From Superficieibacter sp. HKU1 (lineage in GTDB: Bacteria > Pseudomonadota > Gammaproteobacteria > Enterobacterales > Enterobacteriaceae): a DNA stretch of 64,000 nt. Below, piece by piece: positions 1-7,049 of this stretch. Numbering within the stretch: position 1 is the stretch's first letter; each line of letters begins with the position of its first letter. The translations under genes and the position numbers were made by a program. Under the pieces are notes generated by a model, which worked only from the letters and a program-made list of their open reading frames with translations, was not told where the DNA came from and searched no databases. The DNA is taken from contig NZ_CP119754.1 of the NCBI RefSeq assembly GCF_029319185.1, forward strand, positions 3,844,001-3,908,000. Direction: 5' to 3'.

Positions 1-270
1 TTTTATAGAAATGAATAAGCCATTGTGCCCCACCATCGCATCGTTTATTTTTTCTGATAATGACTTAATATCCGTTTTGTTCCTGAACGTCTCTGTTTTA
101 AGAAACTCTTCGGTGAGCTGAAGTTTACCTGTCAGAAAATCGCGGTCCTGATTATCGAAATAGCCATTAAGGGTGCTAATCAGGATAAAACTTGATAACC
201 ACCATACCGTAAGCATCACCGCAGAAAAAATCAGGCTCAGGCGTGTGGTCAGGGAAATTTTGAACCTCAC
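1..270 (-). CDS. pcoS: PcoS copper-sensing histidine kinase, N-terminal part
   Basis: This is the N-terminal 90 codons of the sensor kinase paired with PcoR; the rest lies beyond the left edge. It begins at a GTG that overlaps the pcoR stop by 4 bp (GTGA), so the two are translationally coupled. The visible part has a short basic start, a hydrophobic transmembrane segment at about residues 10-33, and the beginning of a polar periplasmic sensor region. In the family, periplasmic copper triggers autophosphorylation of a cytoplasmic histidine and phosphotransfer to PcoR. The kinase core is not in the window, so activity cannot be judged. Confidence 0.9.
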   Translation of the reverse strand, partial: MRFKISLTTRLSLIFSAVMLTVWWLSSFILISTLNGYFDNQDRDFLTGKLQLTEEFLKTETFRNKTDIKSLSEKINDAMVGHNGLFISIK

Positions 271-947
271 TCTTCTCTGATCTCCAGGACATATCCGGCA
301 CCGCGAACGGTATGGATCAGTTTTGGCTCAAAGTCATCATCAATTTTACTTCTCAGACGTCTCACGGCGACATCAATCACATTCGTATCACTGTCAAAAT
401 TCATGTTCCAGACCAGGGACGAGATAAGACTCCTGGGTAACACTTCTCCGGTGCGTTGCAGCAGCAACTCAAGCAGAACGTATTCTTTACCGGTGAGATG
501 GATCTTCTTCCCCGAACGGATCACGGTCCGGCGCACCATATCAACGGTCATATCGGCGATGGTGCAGACTGTTGCGGCCTGCGAGCGTGCCCGGCGCAGT
601 AGGGTTCTTACACGTGCAACCAGCTCCGTAAAATCAAAGGGCTTAATCAGGTAGTCATCTGCGCCAAGCTCCAGTCCTTTCACTTTGTCCCGCACGTTGT
701 CCTTTGCGGTTAAAAACAGGACCGGTTCTTCGTGCCCGGACTCCCTCAGTGCGCTGATGATTTGCCACCCGTCGAGGAAAGGCAGCATCACGTCCAGTAT
801 TATCAAATCATACTGTCCCTTCGACGCGGCCCCGAGACCATCGCGGCCATTATTAAAGAGATCGGCCTGATAGCCTTCCTCAACCAGTCCCTGCTGCAGG
901 TAACGACCTGTTTTTTGTTCGTCTTCAACGATTAAAATACGCTGCAT
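267..947 (-). CDS. pcoR: PcoR copper response regulator
   Basis: OmpR/PhoB-family response regulator of 226 aa. The receiver domain starts with ILIVEDE, has the phosphoacceptor aspartate in LDVMLP (about residue 51) and the conserved lysine in DDYLIKPF. The C-terminal winged-helix DNA-binding domain ends with VRGAGYVLEI. I start it at the ATG giving MQRILIVEDE rather than a TTG two codons upstream. It lies 54 bp after pcoD and overlaps pcoS. In the family it binds palindromic cop boxes; a perfect candidate lies at 5185-5202, upstream of pcoA. Confidence 0.95.
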   Translation of the reverse strand: MQRILIVEDEQKTGRYLQQGLVEEGYQADLFNNGRDGLGAASKGQYDLIILDVMLPFLDGWQIISALRESGHEEPVLFLTAKDNVRDKVKGLELGADDYLIKPFDFTELVARVRTLLRRARSQAATVCTIADMTVDMVRRTVIRSGKKIHLTGKEYVLLELLLQRTGEVLPRSLISSLVWNMNFDSDTNVIDVAVRRLRSKIDDDFEPKLIHTVRGAGYVLEIREE

Positions 948-1001
948 GGTCAACTCGCTGATATGAAAGTAAAAATCTCACGCATGAGCTTTGGCTGTCC
1001 C

Positions 1002-1931
1002 CTAGCTGACCTGAGACGGAGCAAGCATTCCGAGCCACGCTACGGCGCCCAGAATGATAATCGCAACAACGAATTCTGTCAGGATGCTGTTTCGCATCAG
1101 GGCAACGCTGCGATCATAATTCCCTTCCCTGACCATAACTTCAAGCCGGGGACCCAGGTGAAACCGGTTTGCTGCAGCCAGAAGAAGCATCAGAACAAAC
1201 AGAGCCGTCTTGGCAAGCAATATCCTCCCCCAGGAACTGTTGAATAAGGGAGTTAAGTTACCCTCAGCAATATACAGATAGTTGACCAGCGCACTCAGGA
1301 TCAGGGCTACAACAATCACCGTTCCTGCCGTGGCAAATTTTGCCAGGGAGTCAGATATCACAATGACGCTCTGTGCATTATGCTCGTTTCTGCGCATCAG
1401 CAGGATAGCAAATGCAACCAGAGCACCTGTCCAGGCACCTGCAGCGCCGAGATGGGTCAGATCGCTCAGTAAATGGAGATAGTAATGCAGACCGTCATGC
1501 ATAACGGCGTGTCCTCCCCAGGCAAGTGTAGCCAGCGCCACGCCCCCACTCATCGTCATCAGCAGGCAGGACAATACTCTCTTATTAGTGTAAAGGAACA
1601 AAGCACCGAGTGTGGTAAACAGGGCACAGAGCCTGACAATCCAGCTAATACCCACATCAGTTTCTTCTATCACCATCTCGATAACATGGATGGATAATTC
1701 TCTGAGGTCAGTTACTCCACTCATGGCATTAGATACCAGGAGCATATTAATGCCAGTAAGAATGATGCCTGTAACAACAGCAAAGGTTATAAACGACCTG
1801 AAATTAGTCAGGTTATAGGTTTCATGTCTGACACCGCTTATTCCATATATCTGAAAAAATGGCAATCCAAATATTACCATCAAATCCAGATAAAGAAGAA
1901 AACGAATAACAATCATAATCAGGTCGTTCAT
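1002..1931 (-). CDS. pcoD: PcoD inner-membrane copper resistance protein
   Basis: CopD-family integral membrane protein of 309 aa with about eight hydrophobic segments from the N-terminus onward. Conserved His residues sit in the membrane region ([20 protein letters not shown]). CopD proteins act with CopC/PcoC to carry copper across the inner membrane, probably supplying cytoplasmic enzymes. It follows pcoC after only 4 bp, so the two are co-transcribed and probably co-translated. The length is normal and nothing suggests damage. Confidence 0.93.
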
Positions 1932-1935
1932 AATA

Positions 1936-2316
1936 TTACTTCACTGTAAAGGTGTAATTACCGGTAATAGGGTGCGTATCTGAAGAAACCGCGCGCCAGT
2001 CAACACGATAAGTGCCAGCGGGTAAAGGCTCTCGCGGAATAATGACCATCGATTTAGGGTCAGCGCCTGGCGCCACTTTTGCCGCGACCGGCATCGGAGA
2101 ATGTGATGACATGCCTTTCATACCCGTCATCGTTAATTTTGCACCTGAGAATTTCACGGTCAGATTTTCCGAGAAATTAAGCTGAATCTTTTCCGGGGCC
2201 GCTACGGCTGAATCAGCCTGTGGCACAGAGCTTTTTAATTCCGGATGGGCCATAGCAGAGAAAGCAACGCCCATAACGAGGCCACCTGTAAGAATGGCTT
2301 TATTTAAAATCGACAT
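1936..2316 (-). CDS. pcoC: PcoC periplasmic copper-binding protein
   Basis: Small CopC-family copper carrier of 126 aa. It has a signal peptide (residues 1-23, ending SAMA) and begins its mature form with His (HPELKSS), a known Cu(II) ligand in the family. It has the Met-containing loop [14 protein letters not shown] used for Cu(I), and a C-terminal [13 protein letters not shown] signature. It is expected to exchange copper with PcoA or pass it to PcoD. It lies 39 bp after pcoB. Confidence 0.95.
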
Positions 2317-2355
2317 TTTATTTACCTGTTTAGTTGAGTGTTTTATATCAGTGCG

Positions 2356-3246
2356 TTAAAACCAGATTCTGGCTCCCGCCAGGAATACTACCTGATGGTC
2401 TTTCTCACCTTCTCTTTTCGCCATATCGGATGTTTTCCCGTAAAGTTGATTCCAGGAAACGCCTATATAGGGTGCAAACTCACGGCGTATTTCATAGCGC
2501 AGCCGGAGCCCCAGCTCTGTGTCAGTCAGTCCCCTGCCGCGACCCCGCGATTCATCATCCTGACTGTAGAAATTCACCTCATAGGATGGCTGGAGTATGA
2601 GCCGGTTAGTCAGTAAAACGTCGTATTCTCCTCCCAGACGAAGGGCTGCTTTTCCGCCATTACTGACAAAACCCGAAATTTCAGACTCAAAATTATAGAG
2701 TGCCAGCCCCTGAAAACCGACAGCAGCCCAGGTCCGGGCAGAAGCAGGTCTGAAATCCTGCCTGACACCCGCAACCAAATCCCACCATGGGCCAACCGCA
2801 TGTCCCCAGAGTAACTGCGCTTCAGCCGCCTCCGTTTCCCCATTGCTTCGTTCACCTTCACTCTTTAGCCAAATCCGATCTGTGTCGCCTCCAATCCAGC
2901 TGTTAACACTCCAGCTGAAATTGTTGGTGTTATCCGACCGTTGCCATTCCAGTTGATCCAGCAGAACCAGATAATTAATCGCACTGTCGTGAATCGCATG
3001 CCCCTGTAAATTGCCGAATGCAGCCTTCCGGTCGGCATCGGTAACAGGCGGAATTGGCGTTCTGCTCTCAGTTACAATGGGCTCCATTGACGTCATCTCA
3101 GTGAAATTCTCATCTGCTGGCATCTGCATGGCAGACATGTCGTGCCCGGCGTGGGGATCTGCAGAGACGGAGCCCGCCGCAATAGAAAGCTGTGAGGTAA
3201 ACAAACCGGCGACCAGAACAGGTATGGCCTTCAAATTTCTCTTCAT
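2356..3246 (-). CDS. pcoB: PcoB outer-membrane copper resistance protein
   Basis: CopB-family outer-membrane beta-barrel of 296 aa. I start it at MKRNLKAIPV, which has a normal signal peptide; two in-frame ATGs lie just upstream. The mature N-terminus carries a short His/Met-rich stretch (HAGHDMSAMQMP) and the protein ends in aromatic Phe, as barrel proteins do. The start overlaps or abuts the end of pcoA. It works with PcoA in periplasmic copper tolerance; whether it exports or sequesters copper is not settled for the family. Confidence 0.94.
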   Translation of the reverse strand: MKRNLKAIPVLVAGLFTSQLSIAAGSVSADPHAGHDMSAMQMPADENFTEMTSMEPIVTESRTPIPPVTDADRKAAFGNLQGHAIHDSAINYLVLLDQLEWQRSDNTNNFSWSVNSWIGGDTDRIWLKSEGERSNGETEAAEAQLLWGHAVGPWWDLVAGVRQDFRPASARTWAAVGFQGLALYNFESEISGFVSNGGKAALRLGGEYDVLLTNRLILQPSYEVNFYSQDDESRGRGRGLTDTELGLRLRYEIRREFAPYIGVSWNQLYGKTSDMAKREGEKDHQVVFLAGARIWF

Positions 3247-3251
3247 TCGCA

Positions 3252-5069
3252 TCATTCCTCCACCCGGACTTCACGAAACATTCCCATTTCCATGTGATAG
3301 AGCAAATGGCAGTGATACGCCCAGCGGCCAAGCGCATCTGCTGTCACTCTGTAACTGCGTTTTGTACCAGGGGGAACATCTATTGTGTGTTTACGAACCA
3401 TGAAATTACCGTTTTCATCTTCCAGATCGCTCCACATACCATGCAGGTGAATGGGGTGAGTCATCATGGTATCGTTGATCAGCGTGATCCTGAGCCGCTC
3501 ACCGTATTTCAGCAGCACCGGTGCGGCATCTGAAAACTTGATTCCGTTAAATGACCAGGCAAACTTTTCCATGTGGCCGGTTAAATGCAGTTCTATGGTA
3601 CGGCCAGGTTCACGTCCGTCAGGATCCTCAAAGCGGCTTTTCAAATCCGCGTACGTGAGAACCTTTCTTCCGTTATTTCGAAGACCAATACCCGGATCAT
3701 TTAATTTCGGAGAGACGCTCATCGCCTGCATATCAACCAGTGGGTTATCCGTTTCTGACGCAGGATGACTTTGCATACCCGGCATTCCGGCCATCCGGGA
3801 ATGATCCATACCGGCCATGCTGCTGTGATCCATGGGCGCGGAGGATGTCCCGCTATCCGGAAGGTCAGCACCGTCCATAGACATCATCTCTCCGCTGTTA
3901 TCCATGCCTCCCATCTGGCTGTGGTCCATTCCTGCCATATCATGTCCCATTCCCCCCATACCCATGTCTTCCATGGTCAACAGAGGACGGGGATCGAGGG
4001 GGGGAACGGCAGCACTTAACCCCTCTCTCGTGGCCAGTGTCCCTCGAGCGTAACCGGTCCTGTCCATGGATTGTGCGAAGATGGTATAGGCCTCACCCTG
4101 AGGCTCCACAATGACATCATAGGTTTCGGCAACGGCAATCCTGAATTCGTCAACGGTAACCGGGTTTACATACTGGCCATCTGCAGCCACGACCGTCATT
4201 TTCAGCCCGGGGATACGGATATCGAAATAGGTCATTGCCGAGCCGTTGATAAACCGTAAGCGTATCTTTTCACCGGGACGGAACAGTCCGGTCCAGTTTT
4301 TCAGCGGGGCCTGCCCGTTCATGAGATAGGTGTAGGTGTAGCCACTGACATCCGCGAGGTCAGTCGGATTCATTTTCATTTCAGCCCACATTTTCCGATC
4401 GGCAATGGTGGCTGACAGCCCCCTGGTATTCACGTCGCGGAAAAAAGAGCCAACGGTTGGTTTATTGAAATTGTAGTAATCCGACTGTTTTTTTAATTTT
4501 TTCAGCAGGCTGTGAGGATTTTCATCGGTCCAGTCAGACAACATGACCACATGCTCACGATCGTAAGCAAACGGTTCTGGCTCCCTGGCATCGATGATAA
4601 TGGCACCGTATACCCCCTCCTGTTCCTGCAGACCGGAATGGCTGTGGTACCAGTAAGTCCCGTTCTGCTTAACCTTAAAGGTGTAAACGTAGGTATCATC
4701 AGGCTCTATGCCCATAAAACTCAGCCCCGGAACACCATCCATATTGGCCGGAAGAATAATGCCGTGCCAGTGAATGGACGTCTGTTCATTAAGACGGTTT
4801 TTGACCTTCAGGGTAATGGTGTCACCTTCTTTCCAGCGAAGAACGGGCCCCGGCAGGCCTCCATTGATTGTTTTGGCCTGACGCTCACTGCCCGTGATAT
4901 TGACGGCCGTTTCACCAATGGTCAGGTCAAACTGAGTACCCTGCAGGGATGCGGCAACTGGCAGGCTCAGACTGGAACGCGCATTGAAACTCCATACGCC
5001 AAGACTTCCGGCTACGCCAGAGAGGGTTAACCCCTTCAGGAAAGTTCGTCGAGACGTTTTCAACAGCAT
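3252..5069 (-). CDS. pcoA: PcoA periplasmic multicopper oxidase
   Basis: CopA-family multicopper oxidase of 605 aa. A twin-arginine signal (SRRTFLKG) near residue 8 sends it to the periplasm folded. Copper-site motifs are all present: HWHG near residue 100, HSH near 142, and C-terminal HPIHLHG and HCHLLYHMEMGM. The middle has a long Met/His-rich insert (residues about 370-440, repeats like MGGMGHDMAGMDHS) that binds extra Cu(I). It is first in the pcoABCD operon, downstream of the cop box at 5185-5202. I use the ATG giving MLLKTSRR, matching the usual length. Confidence 0.96.
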   Translation of the reverse strand: MLLKTSRRTFLKGLTLSGVAGSLGVWSFNARSSLSLPVAASLQGTQFDLTIGETAVNITGSERQAKTINGGLPGPVLRWKEGDTITLKVKNRLNEQTSIHWHGIILPANMDGVPGLSFMGIEPDDTYVYTFKVKQNGTYWYHSHSGLQEQEGVYGAIIIDAREPEPFAYDREHVVMLSDWTDENPHSLLKKLKKQSDYYNFNKPTVGSFFRDVNTRGLSATIADRKMWAEMKMNPTDLADVSGYTYTYLMNGQAPLKNWTGLFRPGEKIRLRFINGSAMTYFDIRIPGLKMTVVAADGQYVNPVTVDEFRIAVAETYDVIVEPQGEAYTIFAQSMDRTGYARGTLATREGLSAAVPPLDPRPLLTMEDMGMGGMGHDMAGMDHSQMGGMDNSGEMMSMDGADLPDSGTSSAPMDHSSMAGMDHSRMAGMPGMQSHPASETDNPLVDMQAMSVSPKLNDPGIGLRNNGRKVLTYADLKSRFEDPDGREPGRTIELHLTGHMEKFAWSFNGIKFSDAAPVLLKYGERLRITLINDTMMTHPIHLHGMWSDLEDENGNFMVRKHTIDVPPGTKRSYRVTADALGRWAYHCHLLYHMEMGMFREVRVEE

Positions 5070-5184
5070 GCGCATTCCCTTATTTAAAGTATGGTTACTG
5101 ACAGAATTCGAGAACCGATTTAAATTAAATTACTGGTTCATCCACTACAATGAAATGAATCTAGCACACCTTAAGAAACAAATT

Positions 5185-5202
5185 CATTACAATCGTGTAA
5201 TG
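5185..5202. promoter_or_regulatory. PcoR-type cop box between pcoA and the pcoE-like gene
   Basis: CATTACAATCGTGTAATG is a perfect inverted repeat (CATTACA / TGTAATG, 4-nt spacer). It lies in the 233-bp divergent intergenic region, 116 bp upstream of pcoA and 101 bp upstream of the pcoE-like gene. Form and position fit the operator of PcoR/CopR regulators. A single palindrome could serve both directions. Confidence 0.75.
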
Positions 5203-5302
5203 TACATAGCTGTATTACATTTACGTCATCTTCCCCACAGGTTGATTATTTTTATATATGATCATAAGGACATCTTTTATGTACCTCAGAAGGTAATTAC
5301 AC

Positions 5303-5752
5303 ATGAATATATTAATCACGACCACTGCGTTTACAGCTTTATTTTGTGGGGCAGCTTTTGCTCAGTCCAGTGATATTGCCCATGAAGCACATCGATTTGT
5401 TAATAATGCCTCAGCCGTCAGTCATGTGAATTCCTCGACGCATGAAAACTTACCGGACAGGGTTAATAAAAACAACACGCCCTCATTCTCTGAAATGAAT
5501 GAACATGAAAGGGCCATTGTTGCTCATTCATTTATGAACAACAGCGCGTCCTATGCGCATCAGAAAATGATTGAGGAACATAAAAAAATGCTGTCCGGCA
5601 GTGATGCAAATTCAAAGACCTCGTCTTCTTCTTTTAACGAACTGAATGCCGGAGAAAAAGCCGCTCTCGTGCATGAGCAGGTCAATAATGCCGGTGCGGA
5701 AGCACATCAGACGCAGGCAAGAAAGCTTCGCGGGCTGTATTCGACCAGGTAA
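5303..5752 (+). CDS. PcoE/SilE-family periplasmic metal-binding protein
   Basis: Secreted protein of 149 aa related to SilE and PcoE. It has a signal peptide (residues 1-20, ending AFAQ) and three degenerate repeats of the form NEHERAIVAHxFMNN...AHQKM, rich in His and Met (clusters near residues 25-35, 65-95 and 115-137). Such proteins act as periplasmic sponges for Ag(I) and Cu(I), largely disordered until metal binds. It is transcribed divergently from pcoA and shares its cop box. Published islands carry a second pcoE next to pcoA, which fits this position; I leave the symbol blank because pcoE proper lies downstream of pcoS. Confidence 0.85.
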   Translation: MNILITTTAFTALFCGAAFAQSSDIAHEAHRFVNNASAVSHVNSSTHENLPDRVNKNNTPSFSEMNEHERAIVAHSFMNNSASYAHQKMIEEHKKMLSGSDANSKTSSSSFNELNAGEKAALVHEQVNNAGAEAHQTQARKLRGLYSTR

Positions 5753-5861
5753 CTGCAGGCGGGTTAGTGCTTAGCGTCAGGTGCGCAGCAGGGCTTTACT
5801 GACGGGTTACGTAGCAGGACATGAGCCCCATATTGCTCTGCCGTAACCTGTTTCAGTCCCG

Positions 5862-5948
5862 TTAATCATCACCGTCGGGCTGGTCATACAGTTCCCAGAG
5901 CTTCAGGAGCAAACGGGAAACAAGATATGTTACAAAAATGACGACCAT
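5862..5948 (-). CDS. 28-aa membrane micro-ORF between the pcoE-like gene and the M23 peptidase
   Basis: A small ORF starts at an ATG preceded by GGGAG at a suitable distance. It encodes an N-terminal hydrophobic helix (MVVIFVTYLVSRLLLKLW) and an acidic tail (ELYDQPDGDD), a typical single-pass micro-protein. An in-frame TAA lies six codons upstream of the ATG. It lies antisense to the rest of the gap and could share a divergent promoter region with the M23 gene. No function can be assigned; a helper of the copper system is possible from context only. Confidence 0.45.
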   Translation of the reverse strand: MVVIFVTYLVSRLLLKLWELYDQPDGDD

Positions 5949-6040
5949 CAACGGTGCTCCCGATTAACTGACAGATGACACGCCTCCTGAAAACCCCTAG
6001 CATACGCCGCAGTGTTCATGCTAACGGCGAATTCCAGTAA

Positions 6041-6778
6041 ATGTATTCTACCGATGTCGTAAAAGAAAATGCCTACCTTTCAGCCACCCGCTCGGGGCTG
6101 GAATCGAACGAGATCGCTACTCTTCAGCGCTCCTTGCCTTCCCGGTTTAATCTGCGGCATTTGAAAAAAAATGAATCATTAAAACTCGTACTGCAAAAGA
6201 AAGCGGGAAAATCACGTGTCGTGGCCTATAAATTTACGTCCGGTTCATTTAATTACACGGCGTATCGTATATCAGATAAAAAGTTCTATAACCTTTCCGA
6301 TACTTCCGGGAAAGGCAGTCTCGATTATCCGTTACCGGCCACAGCAAGACTCAGTTCGCCTTTCAATCCTGCAAGACTTAACCCGGTATCGGGAAAAGTG
6401 AGTCCCCATAATGGCATTGATTATTCCATGCCCATGAACACGAAAATAGTCAGCGTCATCGACGGAAAAATCACCCGGGCCGAATACAACAGTACCATGG
6501 GATATTTTGTTGAAGTAACGGGAAAAGCCGGTGTTAAAACTCGCTATCTCCACCTCAATAAAATACTCGTTACTAAAGGGGCCAGGGTTACCCGGGGAGA
6601 CGCTATTGCGTTATCCGGTAACAGCGGACGTTCATCCGGTCCTCATCTGCATTACGAGCTGGTCATCAATAACAATCCTGTTAACTCACTGGCGTTCCGG
6701 GCAGCGGCACCCGCTGATAACAAACTTGAACAGCATGCCTTTGCGCATGCCAGAGACTACGAACGATACCTGGACTGA
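6041..6778 (+). CDS. M23-family metallopeptidase, apparently lacking its export signal
   Basis: Protein of 245 aa with a LytM/M23 catalytic domain in its C-terminal half. The zinc ligands are visible in HNGIDY (about residue 127) and HLHYEL (about residue 206). The family cleaves peptidoglycan cross-links in the periplasm; full-length MepM-type relatives are about 440 aa with a membrane anchor and LysM domain. Here a TAA sits directly before the ATG and no signal peptide or anchor is present, so this may be a truncated remnant. A homologue is a standard member of sil-pco islands (named pcoG in some reports). Confidence 0.8.
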   Translation: MYSTDVVKENAYLSATRSGLESNEIATLQRSLPSRFNLRHLKKNESLKLVLQKKAGKSRVVAYKFTSGSFNYTAYRISDKKFYNLSDTSGKGSLDYPLPATARLSSPFNPARLNPVSGKVSPHNGIDYSMPMNTKIVSVIDGKITRAEYNSTMGYFVEVTGKAGVKTRYLHLNKILVTKGARVTRGDAIALSGNSGRSSGPHLHYELVINNNPVNSLAFRAAAPADNKLEQHAFAHARDYERYLD

Positions 6779-6780
6779 TA

Positions 6781-6803
6781 ACGGGGCCGCGACGCGGCCC
6801 CGT
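6781..6803. terminator. Bidirectional terminator between the M23 peptidase and the DUF2933 gene
   Basis: ACGGGGCCGC-GAC-GCGGCCCCGT forms a 10-bp perfect GC stem between two convergent genes. An eight-T run follows about 15 nt later. It probably stops transcription from both sides. Confidence 0.7.
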
Positions 6804-6811
6804 CTGCCGGA

Positions 6812-7009
6812 TTAATTTTTTTTATCGTTTTCACTTCCTTGATGTTGATGATCTCCATGCCCTCCGTGGCCGTGGAAAAGATGCATTAGCGGGCAGACCA
6901 GCAATAACAGATATGGCCAGTAACCTGCCACATGTGACCAGTGTTCGCGCAGGAGGGCAAATGCCGCGATCGCGGCGACAGCAATAAGCGCATAGGTGGT
7001 ACTTTTCAT
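6812..7009 (-). CDS. DUF2933 small His-rich membrane protein
   Basis: Protein of 65 aa with two hydrophobic segments (about residues 4-20 and 30-44) and a cytosolic or periplasmic His/Gly-rich tail (HGHGGHGDHQHQG). The layout matches DUF2933 proteins that accompany silP-type P-type ATPases. The His tail suggests metal binding. It lies 40 bp downstream of silP and is probably in the same transcript. Its biochemical role is unknown. Confidence 0.8.
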   Translation of the reverse strand: MKSTTYALIAVAAIAAFALLREHWSHVAGYWPYLLLLVCPLMHLFHGHGGHGDHQHQGSENDKKN

Positions 7010-7049
7010 ACTGGACTCCTTCTGTTCGTAACAGCCCCTTCACTCAGTG

